A stretch of 64,000 nt of DNA from Catonella sp963545085. GTDB lineage: Bacteria > Bacillota > Clostridia > Lachnospirales > Lachnospiraceae. Below the pieces are notes generated by a model. That model had not been told where the DNA came from and searched no databases. It worked only from the letters and a program-made list of their open reading frames with translations. The stretch covers positions 1 to 64,000 of the forward strand of contig CAUUHV010000008.1 of assembly GCA_963545085.1 (NCBI GenBank), written 5' to 3'. Made by a program: the position numbers and the translations under genes. Positions 17,294 through 26,306 of this stretch are shown piece by piece (the stretch's first letter is position 1; every line of letters begins with the position of its first letter).

Positions 17294-17604
17294 CCGCCCT
17301 TCATTTACTTTTCTGAATAATTAGGGTTTACTGTTTTACAATGAAAGTATAACATACTTTACAAAAATCTTCCAGATATGTTTATCTTTAGTTTCCGCGT
17401 TTTTTTTATTAAACATAGGCTATATTTTACATAGTGTACTCATTTCCGCTCAGTCATTATTTGTTTATATAATACGACTTATAAACGGCATAACTGAGCC
17501 ATATTTATGAAAAAATGCGAAAACTCAAGTTTTCCGCGGATTGATAAATCTTTCCGGTGATAGTAAAATAGTCATGGAAAATATCTTGAAAAGGGAAAAT
17601 ATAA
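17294..17604. other. Divergent intergenic region upstream of pcrA
   Basis: This 311-bp AT-rich gap separates the acidic hypothetical gene (minus) from pcrA (plus). It holds a perfect dyad at 17344-17360 (listed separately), a TATAAT at 17468-17473 without a convincing -35, and an AAAACT/AGTTTT hairpin near 17523-17536 with no U-tract. No small gene or RNA was recognised. Confidence 0.5.
17344..17360. promoter_or_regulatory. Perfect 7-3-7 dyad, candidate operator
   Basis: AAAGTAT-AAC-ATACTTT forms a perfect inverted repeat about 50 bp upstream of the acidic hypothetical gene. On the minus strand it contains TATACT, a possible -10 element, so a bound protein would block transcription. The regulator is not identifiable. 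Confidence 0.4.
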
Positions 17605-19920
17605 ATGAAAGCTGAAATATTAAAAAACTTAAATGAGGAACAGAAAAAGGCGGTTACACATGAAAACGGACCGCTGCTTATCTTGGCGGGAGCCGGCTCG
17701 GGAAAGACAAGGGTGCTTACAAGAAGAATCGCCTATCTTATAGAGGAATGCGGAATAAATCCGTGGAGTATACTTGCGCTTACTTTTACAAATAAAGCGG
17801 CTAAGGAAATGAGAGAAAGAGTGGACGCGCTTTTGGGAGGAGACTCGGAAAGCATTTGGGTATCAACCTTTCATTCGGTTTGTGTGAGGATTTTAAGAAG
17901 ATTTATTGAAGCTATCGGCTATGACAGAAAATTCACAATTTATGACACCGACGATACTAAAGCTGTGATGAAAAATGTGCTAAAGGAGCTTAATATAGAT
18001 AATAAGAAATTTCCGGAGAGGAGCTTTCTTGCGGCTGTTTCAAAAGCGAAAAATAATCTTATAAGCGCGGAAAGATTCTCCGCGGTGTCCGGTTACGGTA
18101 TGGAAAAGGACTTATATAAGAAAGTATATGCCGAATATGAGAAGAGAATGAAATCAAATAATGCTCTGGATTTTGACGATCTTTTAGTAAAAACCGTAGA
18201 GCTTTTTGAAAAAAACGAGGATGTGCTTGATTATTACAGAAGGAGGTTCAGATATATTCTTGTTGACGAATATCAGGATACCAATTATGTGCAGTTCAGA
18301 CTTTTAAAGCTGCTTGCGAATCATATAAACGAGGATGGAGAGCTTGAGCGTAATCTCTGTGTGGTAGGAGATGATGACCAGTCGATTTATAAGTTCAGAG
18401 GGGCGGATATTTATAATATACTTAATTTTGAAAATGAGTATCCGGGAGCGAAAGTGATAAAGCTTGAGGAAAATTACCGATCTACCGGAAATATTCTTGA
18501 AGCGGCAAACGGCGTTATAAGAAATAACAGCGAGCGTAAGGACAAGAGACTTTGGACCGAGAAAGGAAGCGGAGCCTCAATTACAAGCACGAGGTATACG
18601 GACGGCTACAGAGAGGCTGAAGGAATCGCAAGTATAATAAATAAAACCGTGGAAGCCGGAAAGGCGGGCTATTCCGATATAGCCGTGCTTTACAGAACCA
18701 ATGCCCAGTCAAGAACGGTAGAAGAAAAGTTGATTTTCAACAGTATTCCTTATAAGCTGATTGGCGGTGTGAATTTTTACGGCAGGCGCGAAATTAAGGA
18801 CATTTTGGCGTATTTTAGGGCAATCAATAATATAGATGATGATATTCAGGTAAGAAGAATATTAAATGTTCCGAGAAGGGGAATAGGTGCCGCAACGGAA
18901 GAAAAAATAGCCGAGTACGCGGCAGAGAACGGAATGTCGTTTTTCGAGGCGGCAAGAAGGGTGGAATATATACCGGGGCTTGCAAGGAGCAAGGCTAAGG
19001 TGGAAAGTTTCGTAAGTTTTATGGAGGCAAAAAGGAGGGCATTTTCGGAAGAGGGAATTTCCATTTCAAAAGAAGCGGAGGAGCTTATTTCGGAAATCGG
19101 TTACATAGATGAGCTGGCTGCCGAGAATACTGACGAGGCACAGGCAAGGATAGAAAATATAGAGGAGCTTATAAGTAAGATAGTGAGCTTTGAGAAGGAG
19201 AACGAGGAGCTTTTAGAGGACGAAACGGTTTTGGAAAAATTCCTTTCGGATGTGTCGTTGGTAGCGGACATAGATATGGTTGAGGACGGAGCGGAAACGG
19301 TCACGCTTATGACGTTGCACGCCGCAAAAGGGCTTGAGTTTCCGATTGTTTTTATCTGCGGTATGGAAGAAGGACTTTTTCCGAGTTATATGAGCTTAAG
19401 TTCGGGTGATGACGGCGAGCTTGAGGAGGAAAGGCGTCTTTGTTATGTGGGCATAACGAGGGCGAAAGAAAAACTTTATCTTTCTTATGCGGGAAAGCGA
19501 ATATTAAGAGGAACGGAGCAGTATAACAGACCTTCAAGATTTTTAGATGAGATACCGCCCCATCTCGTTTCGGAAAACGGAGAAAGAGGAAGCGAAATAA
19601 GAAATGAAACGGTCGGAAGAAACGGAGATTTTTCTTCTGAAAGAAGGTTCTCAGGTGGTATGGGATTAAAAAAAGAATCTTTCGGCGGAGGAAAAAATTT
19701 ATTTTATAATAATCCTTATATACAAAAAGGCTTCGGCGGAGAAAATGTCAAAAATAACGAAGAGCTTATGACAGGTGACAGGGTAACTCATATAAAATTC
19801 GGAAGTGGAGCGGTTACGGGAATATCTGCGGACAGAGAACAAATTACCGTGAAATTCGATAATGAAAAATTCGGAGTAAGAAAGATGAAAACCGCTTTTT
19901 CGGGACTAAAAAAGGCATAG
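17605..19920 (+). CDS. pcrA: ATP-dependent DNA helicase PcrA/UvrD
   Basis: A complete 771-residue superfamily 1A 3'-5' helicase. Motifs in order: Ia/I LAGAGSGKTRVLT near residue 29, II VDEYQDTN, III GDDDQSIYKFRGAD, IV region YRTNAQSR, V TLHAAKGLEFP, VI CYVGITRAKEKLYL. The C-terminus carries a linker and a Tudor-like domain (GDRVTHIKFGSGAVTGI), which in PcrA binds RNA polymerase. It acts in nucleotide excision repair, removal of RecA filaments and replication-transcription conflicts. It is expressed separately from its neighbours. Confidence 0.96.
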   Translation: MKAEILKNLNEEQKKAVTHENGPLLILAGAGSGKTRVLTRRIAYLIEECGINPWSILALTFTNKAAKEMRERVDALLGGDSESIWVSTFHSVCVRILRRFIEAIGYDRKFTIYDTDDTKAVMKNVLKELNIDNKKFPERSFLAAVSKAKNNLISAERFSAVSGYGMEKDLYKKVYAEYEKRMKSNNALDFDDLLVKTVELFEKNEDVLDYYRRRFRYILVDEYQDTNYVQFRLLKLLANHINEDGELERNLCVVGDDDQSIYKFRGADIYNILNFENEYPGAKVIKLEENYRSTGNILEAANGVIRNNSERKDKRLWTEKGSGASITSTRYTDGYREAEGIASIINKTVEAGKAGYSDIAVLYRTNAQSRTVEEKLIFNSIPYKLIGGVNFYGRREIKDILAYFRAINNIDDDIQVRRILNVPRRGIGAATEEKIAEYAAENGMSFFEAARRVEYIPGLARSKAKVESFVSFMEAKRRAFSEEGISISKEAEELISEIGYIDELAAENTDEAQARIENIEELISKIVSFEKENEELLEDETVLEKFLSDVSLVADIDMVEDGAETVTLMTLHAAKGLEFPIVFICGMEEGLFPSYMSLSSGDDGELEEERRLCYVGITRAKEKLYLSYAGKRILRGTEQYNRPSRFLDEIPPHLVSENGERGSEIRNETVGRNGDFSSERRFSGGMGLKKESFGGGKNLFYNNPYIQKGFGGENVKNNEELMTGDRVTHIKFGSGAVTGISADREQITVKFDNEKFGVRKMKTAFSGLKKA

Positions 19921-20033
19921 AAAAATACCGCGATATGTGGTAAAATTGTTTTTAGACAGATGAACGGAACCGTTTGCGGACACGATACATATTGCGACCG
20001 CGGCGTGATAATATTTACAAAAGGAGATAAGCT

Positions 20034-20321
20034 ATGGATAAGAAGATTGAAGAATTATTAAGCGCTGCTAAAATAGGCGAGTTTTTGCATACGAATAAAC
20101 AGCCCGAGCCTAAAAAAGAGAATAATCCTTATATAGTGGCTCTTGTTATGGTTGGAGCGGTTGCGCTTGTGGCGGCTGTGGCTTACGCGGTTTATTATTT
20201 CTTTGTTCCGGACCGCGTGGTGGACTTTGATGATGATTTTGATGAGGAATACGAGGATGCGATTAATGACGGGACCCATGAAACCGAAATGGCGACCGCC
20301 TCAGACGAAGAAACGGTTTAA
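20034..20321 (+). CDS. Small single-pass membrane protein with acidic tail
   Basis: A 95-residue protein with a charged cytosolic N-terminus (about 35 residues), one strongly hydrophobic segment (YIVALVMVGAVALVAAVAYA, followed by VYYFFV) and a very acidic C-terminal tail (DFDDDFDEEYEDA). ATG with AAAGGAG upstream. It is followed after 15 bp by the DUF1836 regulator, suggesting co-transcription. No functional family is recognised with confidence. Confidence 0.72.
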   Translation: MDKKIEELLSAAKIGEFLHTNKQPEPKKENNPYIVALVMVGAVALVAAVAYAVYYFFVPDRVVDFDDDFDEEYEDAINDGTHETEMATASDEETV

Positions 20322-20336
20322 TCTCTGAAAGGGTAT

Positions 20337-20975
20337 ATGAATACTGAAGATAAAAAAGAGTTTATAGACGGGATAATAAAAAGAATAAGGTCGATTGACT
20401 ATATAAAATCCGAAGATATACCTGATATAGGACTTTATATGGATCAGGTTACCACGTTTATGAATGATCATTTGAGCTCTTTAAAAAGATATGAAGGCGA
20501 CAAGGTGCTTACCAAGACCATGATAAATAATTATTCTAAAAACAAGCTGCTTCCTTCACCGGACAAGAAAAAGTACGGCAAAGAGCACATGTTTTTACTG
20601 ATTTTTATTTATTATTTTAAAAATATGTTATCAATAAGGGATATACAGGGTATCCTTTCACCTCTTACCGAGCAATTTTTCGGCAAAAAAGGAGCTGAGC
20701 TTTCACTTGAAGACATATATGATGAGGTTTTTAAGGTAGCACAGGACTCTACGACAGATATAACAAGAACCGTGCTTAAAGAATTTAACAGGGCAAAGGG
20801 AAGCTTTGAGGATGAAGAAGACGAGATAAAGAGAAAGTTTTTGACGGATTTTTCTTTCATTGCTTCGCTTTGCTTTGATATTTATATTAAGAAGACAATT
20901 GTCGAAAACATGATAGACAGAGGCGTACTTGATATAAAGGGAAACTCCGGAGGAAAAAGGGAAAAGAAAAAGTGA
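20337..20975 (+). CDS. DUF1836 family protein, MerR-like helix-turn-helix
   Basis: A 212-residue protein matching the DUF1836 pattern: an N-terminal helical part, then VLTKTMINNYSKNKLLPSPDKKKYGKEHMFLLIFIYYFKN, in which LTKTMINNY and KKKYGKEH form a MerR-like winged helix. The C-terminal half is helical and ends in a Lys-rich tail. Such proteins are widespread in Firmicutes and presumed DNA-binding, but their targets are mostly unknown. It follows the small membrane protein by 15 bp. Confidence 0.78.
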   Translation: MNTEDKKEFIDGIIKRIRSIDYIKSEDIPDIGLYMDQVTTFMNDHLSSLKRYEGDKVLTKTMINNYSKNKLLPSPDKKKYGKEHMFLLIFIYYFKNMLSIRDIQGILSPLTEQFFGKKGAELSLEDIYDEVFKVAQDSTTDITRTVLKEFNRAKGSFEDEEDEIKRKFLTDFSFIASLCFDIYIKKTIVENMIDRGVLDIKGNSGGKREKKK

Positions 20976-20987
20976 AAGAGCGGAGAC

Positions 20988-21695
20988 TTATCCTCTCCAA
21001 GCGGCGAGTCTGCCTCCGCATTCCGATATGGCTTTTCCGGCGAGTACCTCCATGGCATCAAGAAAACCGCTTCCGATATTCTCATCTCTTTTTATGAGGG
21101 AAAGCTCGGTGCAGCCTAAAATGATAATATCGGCACCGTTTTTTTCGAGTTCTGAGGAAATAAGGTTAAATCTGTCCATTTCAGCAGGTTTTCCCAATTT
21201 TATATTGTTGTATATAAGGTGCATAACATCCGCCTGTCTTTCTTTAGAAGGGAGTACAGGAGTCAGCCCCTCCTTTAAAAGCTCATTTTGGAAAAGCCCG
21301 CTTTCTACAGTTCCGTCCGTAGCCATAATCCCGACTTTTTTAAGGCGCTTTTCTTTTATGAACAGGGACGTTTCCGCAGGAAGGTTTATAACAGGCACAC
21401 TGAGAGCCTGTGTCAGTTCGCTGTGGAAGTAGTGCGCAGTTATACATGGAATTGCTATAATGCCGACACCGCCGGCTATAAGCTCTTTTCCTATTTCAAT
21501 CATTCGGGGAAGAGGGCTTTCATTGCTTTTTTTGAGAATATAAGCCGTACGATCGGGAATTCCCGGAGCGCTGTGTATTATTATCTCAATGTGTTCCTGA
21601 TCGTTTTTAACTTCGGTCATTTTTGTTATAAGTTCGTAAAAATAAGCGGTGGCAAGAGGACCTAAACCGCCTATGACGCCTAAAATTTTTTTCAT
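20988..21695 (-). CDS. Aspartate/glutamate racemase family protein
   Basis: A 235-residue PLP-independent racemase-type protein. The N-terminus is VIGGLGPLATAYFYE, the first catalytic cysteine is in IPCITAHYF and the second in LGCTELSL. Family members interconvert L- and D-aspartate or glutamate by a two-cysteine mechanism. The usual Asn after the first cysteine (PCNTAH) is Ile here, which may alter activity or substrate. It stands alone, transcribed from its own promoter and divergent from the EEP-family gene. Confidence 0.85.
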   Translation of the reverse strand: MKKILGVIGGLGPLATAYFYELITKMTEVKNDQEHIEIIIHSAPGIPDRTAYILKKSNESPLPRMIEIGKELIAGGVGIIAIPCITAHYFHSELTQALSVPVINLPAETSLFIKEKRLKKVGIMATDGTVESGLFQNELLKEGLTPVLPSKERQADVMHLIYNNIKLGKPAEMDRFNLISSELEKNGADIIILGCTELSLIKRDENIGSGFLDAMEVLAGKAISECGGRLAAWRG

Positions 21696-21729
21696 GATAA
21701 TTCCTTTATATGTATTTGATTCCAGATAG

Positions 21730-21758
21730 TTTTAACAAAATATTTGTACTCTGTCAAT
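21730..21758 (-). promoter_or_regulatory. Promoter of the racemase gene
   Basis: On the minus strand, perfect TTGACA (21753-21758), 17-bp spacer, TAAAAC (21730-21735), 35 bp upstream of the ATG. Confidence 0.55.
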
Positions 21759-21814
21759 GAGGGAATTGGTGATAAAAGAGATAAAACTAAAAAATAACGA
21801 GGTTTACAAATTTT

Positions 21815-22894
21815 ATGGGTAAGTCTATAAAACGTTTTTTAAAATATTTTTTCATTGCAGTTTTTGCCGTTGTTCTGATTGGAGCGGGAGGTTTCGGTAT
21901 TCTTATTCTTTCCGAATACAAGCCCGAGCCTGTTGAAAAAGCGGATATAAATGGTGAGGCTTCGCTTTGCGCAGGGTTTAATCAGGAAATAAAAGTAATG
22001 ACATGGAATATAGGTTACGCCGCTTTAGGAGAAGAAGAGGATTTTTTTATGGACGGCGGAAAAGGCGTAACGGCTCAGTCAAAAGAGGAAGTAGAGAACA
22101 ATTTAGTCGCGATAAACAGGACAATTGCCGAACTCTCACCTGATATAGCCTTTTTGCAGGAAGTTGATAAAAAATCTGCAAGAACTTTTAACATTGATGA
22201 GGTGGAGAGTATAGGAGAAAACTTTCAGAATATGAGCTGTTCATACGTAAGGAATTTTAAATGTCTGTTTATACCTTATCCTATGCCTCCTTTGGCGAAT
22301 ATGGACGCAGGGCTTGTATCTTTAAGTAAATTTGAAGTCATGGACGCAGAGCGTATAAGTCTCCCTAATCCGTTTTCACTGCCTGTAAGAGCTTTTAATC
22401 TGAAAAGATGTTTGCTTGTGGAAAGGATTCCGATAGAAGGAACGGATAAAGAGCTGGTGATGGCAAATCTCCACCTTGAGGCTTACGACGACGGTACGGG
22501 AAAGGCGGCACAGACAAGGTTTTTAGCGGAATTTCTTAATAAGGAGTATGAAAAAGGAAATTACGTGATAGCGGGAGGAGATTTTAATCAGTCTTTTTCA
22601 AACATAGATATAAGTAAGTATAAGACGGATAATATGAAGCTTTGGCAACCGGGATTTATCAACGCGGAGGAATTCGGAGAACACTTCAATCTTCTTATGG
22701 ACTGCTCGGAGCCTACCTGCCGCTCTTTAGACAAACCTTATGACGATAATGATAAGAATTTTCAATATTACATGATAGACGGATTCATTGTTTCCGACAA
22801 TATTGAGGTAGCTTCTATTGAAACGAAGAATTTTCATTTTAAAAACTCCGACCATAATCCCGTGCTTATGACGGTGCGACTTAAGGGGGAGTAA
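21815..22894 (+). CDS. Membrane-anchored endonuclease/exonuclease/phosphatase family hydrolase
   Basis: A 359-residue protein with an N-terminal membrane segment (FFIAVFAVVLIGAGGFGILIL) and an extracellular EEP domain. Metal-binding and catalytic motifs are MTWNIGYAA, FLQEVD, GGDFNQ and the C-terminal SDHNPVLM. The fold includes nucleases, sphingomyelinases and inositol phosphatases, and the substrate here cannot be told. An outward-facing location suggests extracellular nucleic acid, phospholipid or another phosphodiester. A terminator follows at 22919. Confidence 0.85.
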   Translation: MGKSIKRFLKYFFIAVFAVVLIGAGGFGILILSEYKPEPVEKADINGEASLCAGFNQEIKVMTWNIGYAALGEEEDFFMDGGKGVTAQSKEEVENNLVAINRTIAELSPDIAFLQEVDKKSARTFNIDEVESIGENFQNMSCSYVRNFKCLFIPYPMPPLANMDAGLVSLSKFEVMDAERISLPNPFSLPVRAFNLKRCLLVERIPIEGTDKELVMANLHLEAYDDGTGKAAQTRFLAEFLNKEYEKGNYVIAGGDFNQSFSNIDISKYKTDNMKLWQPGFINAEEFGEHFNLLMDCSEPTCRSLDKPYDDNDKNFQYYMIDGFIVSDNIEVASIETKNFHFKNSDHNPVLMTVRLKGE

Positions 22895-22918
22895 AGAAAG
22901 CTGTTTTCATACGCACTC

Positions 22919-22956
22919 AGCCGAATGGGTATACTGTGCGCAATTCGGCTTGTTAT
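22919..22956 (+). terminator. Intrinsic terminator of the EEP-family gene
   Basis: AGCCGAAT (22919-22926) pairs perfectly with ATTCGGCT (22943-22950), followed by TGTTATT. The T-run is modest. On the minus strand no U-tract follows, so the polyamine operon does not obviously end here. Confidence 0.65.
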
Positions 22957-22984
22957 TAAATTTAAAATTATTGTTAAAGTTTTG

Positions 22985-23857
22985 TCATTCAACTATCTCT
23001 TTATAACACTCCGGACGCCTATCTCTCATAAGCCCCCATTCTAAGCGGGCGGTGTTGATTTCGTCAAGGTCGAAAGTCTGTATCAGAACTTCTTCTTTAT
23101 CTCTTGAAGCTTCTTTAAGAATGTCCCCTGTCATATCGGTTATGAAAGATGAGCCGTAGAAGAGGAGAGAGGAGGACTGATTTCCATTTTCGGATGACGG
23201 AAATACATCTTCTTTGCCGATTCTGTTAGCTGCGATTACAGGAACGATATTTGCTGCTGCATGACCGGTCATAGTCCTCTGCCAGTGCGGTTTGCTGTCG
23301 GTATTAAGTATAGGCTCCGAGCCGATTGCTGTAGGAAAAAGAAGAAGCTCCGCTCCGTTTATAACAAGAGATCTTGCGGTTTCGGGAAACCACTGATCCC
23401 AACATATTCCTATACCGATTTTACCAAAACGGGTATCCCAAACCTTAAAGCCGGTATTTCCAGGTGTGAAATAGAATTTTTCCTGATAAAAGTGGTCATC
23501 AGGAATATGAGTTTTTCTGTAAACACCTAAGAGTTTTCCGCTGTCTATTACGGCTATACTGTTGTAAAGTACATTTCCCGCCTTTTCATAAAAACTTACA
23601 GGAATAACAGTACCGGTTTTTTTGCTTACCTCTGTAAAATGTATAACGGCATCATTTTCTTCTACGGGTTTAGCAAAAGAGTAGTAGTCGTATCTTCTTT
23701 CCTGACAAAAGTACCGTCTTTCAAAAAGCTCGGGAAGTAATATGAGCTTTGCGCCCTTTTCTATGGCTTCATGCGTGAGTGCATTCGCTTTTTCTATACT
23801 TTTTAAAGGGTCATTAAAACAAGCCATCTGAATTGCGGCTACAGTTATATTTCGCAT
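22985..23857 (-). CDS. aguB: N-carbamoylputrescine amidase
   Basis: A carbon-nitrogen hydrolase of the nitrilase superfamily, 290 residues. The catalytic Glu-Lys-Cys triad is in LLPELFE, YRKTHIPDDHFY and GIGICWDQWFPE. It hydrolyses N-carbamoylputrescine to putrescine, CO2 and ammonia. The assignment is strengthened by agmatine deiminase 92 bp upstream. It is the last gene of the polyamine operon, with AAAGGAG before the ATG. Confidence 0.93.
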   Translation of the reverse strand: MRNITVAAIQMACFNDPLKSIEKANALTHEAIEKGAKLILLPELFERRYFCQERRYDYYSFAKPVEENDAVIHFTEVSKKTGTVIPVSFYEKAGNVLYNSIAVIDSGKLLGVYRKTHIPDDHFYQEKFYFTPGNTGFKVWDTRFGKIGIGICWDQWFPETARSLVINGAELLLFPTAIGSEPILNTDSKPHWQRTMTGHAAANIVPVIAANRIGKEDVFPSSENGNQSSSLLFYGSSFITDMTGDILKEASRDKEEVLIQTFDLDEINTARLEWGLMRDRRPECYKEIVE

Positions 23858-23949
23858 GGAAAACTCCTTTTATGTATTCGGTTTAAAACTTATACTCTAA
23901 AAAACGGACACTTTCTCTTGAATTCAATGGAAACGGTGCTGAAATATTT

Positions 23950-25068
23950 TTAAAATCTGTAAAAGTCAGGTATCTGACTTGTGACACAGTGAATATTTCC
24001 GCCGCCGACAAGGATACTTCTTGAAGCTATAGGAACCGTTTTCTTTTCGGGAAAAAGCTTCGACAGCATTAAAACAGCTTTTTCATCATTTTCATCACCG
24101 AACTGCGGCACTAATACGGAGAAATTGCTGATATAAAAATTTACATAGCTTGCCGCAAGCCTTTCTCCTATTTCTCTTTCGGTTTCACCGTCCTCAAAAT
24201 CATAGCCTTTTATATCTTCTTCGGTTATGAGTACGGGCTTTTTAGGGATAGGAAGCTTGTGTATTTTTAAGCTTCTTCCTTTAGCGTCCGTTCCATTTTT
24301 TAAAACCTCATAATCCGCCATACTCATGGCATACTGAGGATCATTTTCATTATCGCACCATGCCAAAACAACCTCGCCGGGCTTGACAAAGGCACAGATA
24401 TTATCCACATGCTCATTGGTTTCATCGTTATATATACCGTAAGGAAGCCAGATTACTTTTTCGGCACCCAAATAGGAGAGCAGCAGGTTTTCTATTTCAA
24501 ATTTTGAAAGCTTCGGATTTCTGCCCTTACTCAGCAGACAAGCTTCGGTAACAATTACGGTTCCTTCACCGTCGGAGTGAATGGAGCCGCCCTCAAGCAC
24601 GAATCCTTGCGGATGGCAATCATAATAGTCACAATTTATATATTTACAAAAAGAGCCTGCCAAAGCGTCATCATTTTTATAAGATGGAAGAAGTCCGTCA
24701 TAATCGCCGCCCCAGGCATTAAATACCCAGTCTATACCTCGTATCTTTCCGGAGTTTATCACAAAAGTAGGCGCGGTATCTCTTGTCCATGCATCATCGG
24801 TAGGTAAATTTACCACATCTATAAGATTAAGCTCATCCTCGGTAAAAAAAGAGGATAATTCGTCAGTATGTTTCTTATCGCAGATAAGAAAGACCCGTTC
24901 GCCCTTTATAATATTTTTAATTATTTCAGCGAAAACGGGTTTTGCGTTCCTACCGCCATGAGCGAAGCTTCCTCCTCTTACGGGCCATGCCATAACGGTC
25001 GCGTAATGAGGAGAAAATTCGGCAGGCATAAAGAAACCGTCATTTTTAGGAAAACCGTTCTTTATCAT
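23950..25068 (-). CDS. aguA: Agmatine deiminase
   Basis: A 372-residue peptidyl-arginine-deiminase family enzyme. Characteristic segments are PAEFSPHYATVMAWP, DAWTRDTAPTFVI, NAWGG, the His in NEHVDNICAF, and the catalytic cysteine in GGGNIHCVTSQIP. It converts agmatine to N-carbamoylputrescine plus ammonia. Its ATG overlaps the stop of the carboxyspermidine decarboxylase gene by 4 bp, so translation is coupled. With aguB it supplies putrescine from arginine-derived agmatine. Confidence 0.94.
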   Translation of the reverse strand: MIKNGFPKNDGFFMPAEFSPHYATVMAWPVRGGSFAHGGRNAKPVFAEIIKNIIKGERVFLICDKKHTDELSSFFTEDELNLIDVVNLPTDDAWTRDTAPTFVINSGKIRGIDWVFNAWGGDYDGLLPSYKNDDALAGSFCKYINCDYYDCHPQGFVLEGGSIHSDGEGTVIVTEACLLSKGRNPKLSKFEIENLLLSYLGAEKVIWLPYGIYNDETNEHVDNICAFVKPGEVVLAWCDNENDPQYAMSMADYEVLKNGTDAKGRSLKIHKLPIPKKPVLITEEDIKGYDFEDGETEREIGERLAASYVNFYISNFSVLVPQFGDENDEKAVLMLSKLFPEKKTVPIASRSILVGGGNIHCVTSQIPDFYRF

Positions 25069-26243
25069 GAAAGCCTCTCCTTGAAATCGGAATATCCGAA
25101 GCGTTTAATTATTTCCGTACTTCCGTCATTTTTTAACGCGACTAAGGTAGGTAAAGGCATACCGTTAAAAGTATTGTTTTTCACGAAGGTATATATTGCC
25201 ATATCACTGAAAATGAGCTTGTCATCTATGTTTTTTTCCTCATTGAAGGAAAAATCACCTATTACATCACCGGCAAGACAAGTGCAACTTCCAAGTCTGT
25301 AGGTAAATTTCTTTTCATAAGGATAGCCGGAGTTGAAAAGAGGTGGGCGGTAAGGCATTTCTATTACATCCGGTGTGTGGCAGGACGGGCTTAAATCAAG
25401 GATAAGATTTGTAATATCACCCGATACCGTTCTGTCAAGTATGGTAGTTACGACATACCCGGCGTCAAGAGCTATAGCCTCTCCCGGCTCCAGATAAACG
25501 TCAAGAGCGTAATTCTTTTTTAAATCGGATATACATTCGCAAAGAATTTCCCAGTTATAATCGCATCTTGTTATATGGTGTCCTCCGCCGAAGTTTATCC
25601 ATTTCATATTTTTTAATAAATCGCCGAATTTTTCAAGCACAACCTTTAATGTGTCTCTTAAAGGTTCCGCTCCCTGCTCACAGAGAGTATGAAAGTGCAG
25701 TCCGTCAACTCCGTCTAAAATTCCGGAATCATAATACAGCGCTTCAAAAAGAGCGGCGGAAGTCATACCGAGTCTGCTTCCCGGAGAACACGGATCGTAA
25801 ATACCGTGTCCGTTCTGTGTTGAAAACTCGGGATTTACACGGATACCTATACTGACTCCGTTTGCGATACAGTAATCTTTATATTTTCTAAGCTGATTTG
25901 CGGAATTAAAAATTATATGGTCACAGATGGTGACAAGTTCTTTAATATCGTCTTCTTTGTAAGCCGGAGAAAATACATGGGTTTCTCCGCCCATTTCCTC
26001 ATGCCCGAGTCTTGCTTCGAAAAGTCCGCTCGCTGTGGTTCCGGACAAATATTTTCCTATGAGAGGATAGAAGCTGTAGCAGGAAAACGCCTTTTGTGCA
26101 AGCAAAATTTTAGCCCCGGAGGTTTCGGCGATATTTTTTAAAATAGCGCAGTTTTCCTCAATCTTTGCCTCGTCAATAACATAGCAGGGTGTAGGTACAT
26201 CAGCCAGCACTTTTTTAAGTTCATCGTAATTATTTGAAATCAA
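25065..26243 (-). CDS. nspC: Carboxynorspermidine/carboxyspermidine decarboxylase
   Basis: A fold-type III PLP decarboxylase of 392 residues, resembling diaminopimelate decarboxylase. Seen are PTPCYVIDEAKIEEN, the PLP lysine in LLAQKAFSCYSFYPL, FGGGHHITR, and the CLAGDVIGDF cysteine motif near the C-terminus. It removes the carboxyl group from carboxyspermidine to give spermidine. A TTG at 26243 with GAGGAGG six bases upstream is the likely start; a GTG at 26258 would lie within the ribosome binding site itself. It lies directly behind the dehydrogenase that makes its substrate. Confidence 0.92.
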   Translation of the reverse strand: MISNNYDELKKVLADVPTPCYVIDEAKIEENCAILKNIAETSGAKILLAQKAFSCYSFYPLIGKYLSGTTASGLFEARLGHEEMGGETHVFSPAYKEDDIKELVTICDHIIFNSANQLRKYKDYCIANGVSIGIRVNPEFSTQNGHGIYDPCSPGSRLGMTSAALFEALYYDSGILDGVDGLHFHTLCEQGAEPLRDTLKVVLEKFGDLLKNMKWINFGGGHHITRCDYNWEILCECISDLKKNYALDVYLEPGEAIALDAGYVVTTILDRTVSGDITNLILDLSPSCHTPDVIEMPYRPPLFNSGYPYEKKFTYRLGSCTCLAGDVIGDFSFNEEKNIDDKLIFSDMAIYTFVKNNTFNGMPLPTLVALKNDGSTEIIKRFGYSDFKERLS

Positions 26244-26306
26244 AATTATCCTCCTCACAGCAACACAGGGAAATCTTAAATTCGGTTTACTTATATAAAC
26301 CTTATA

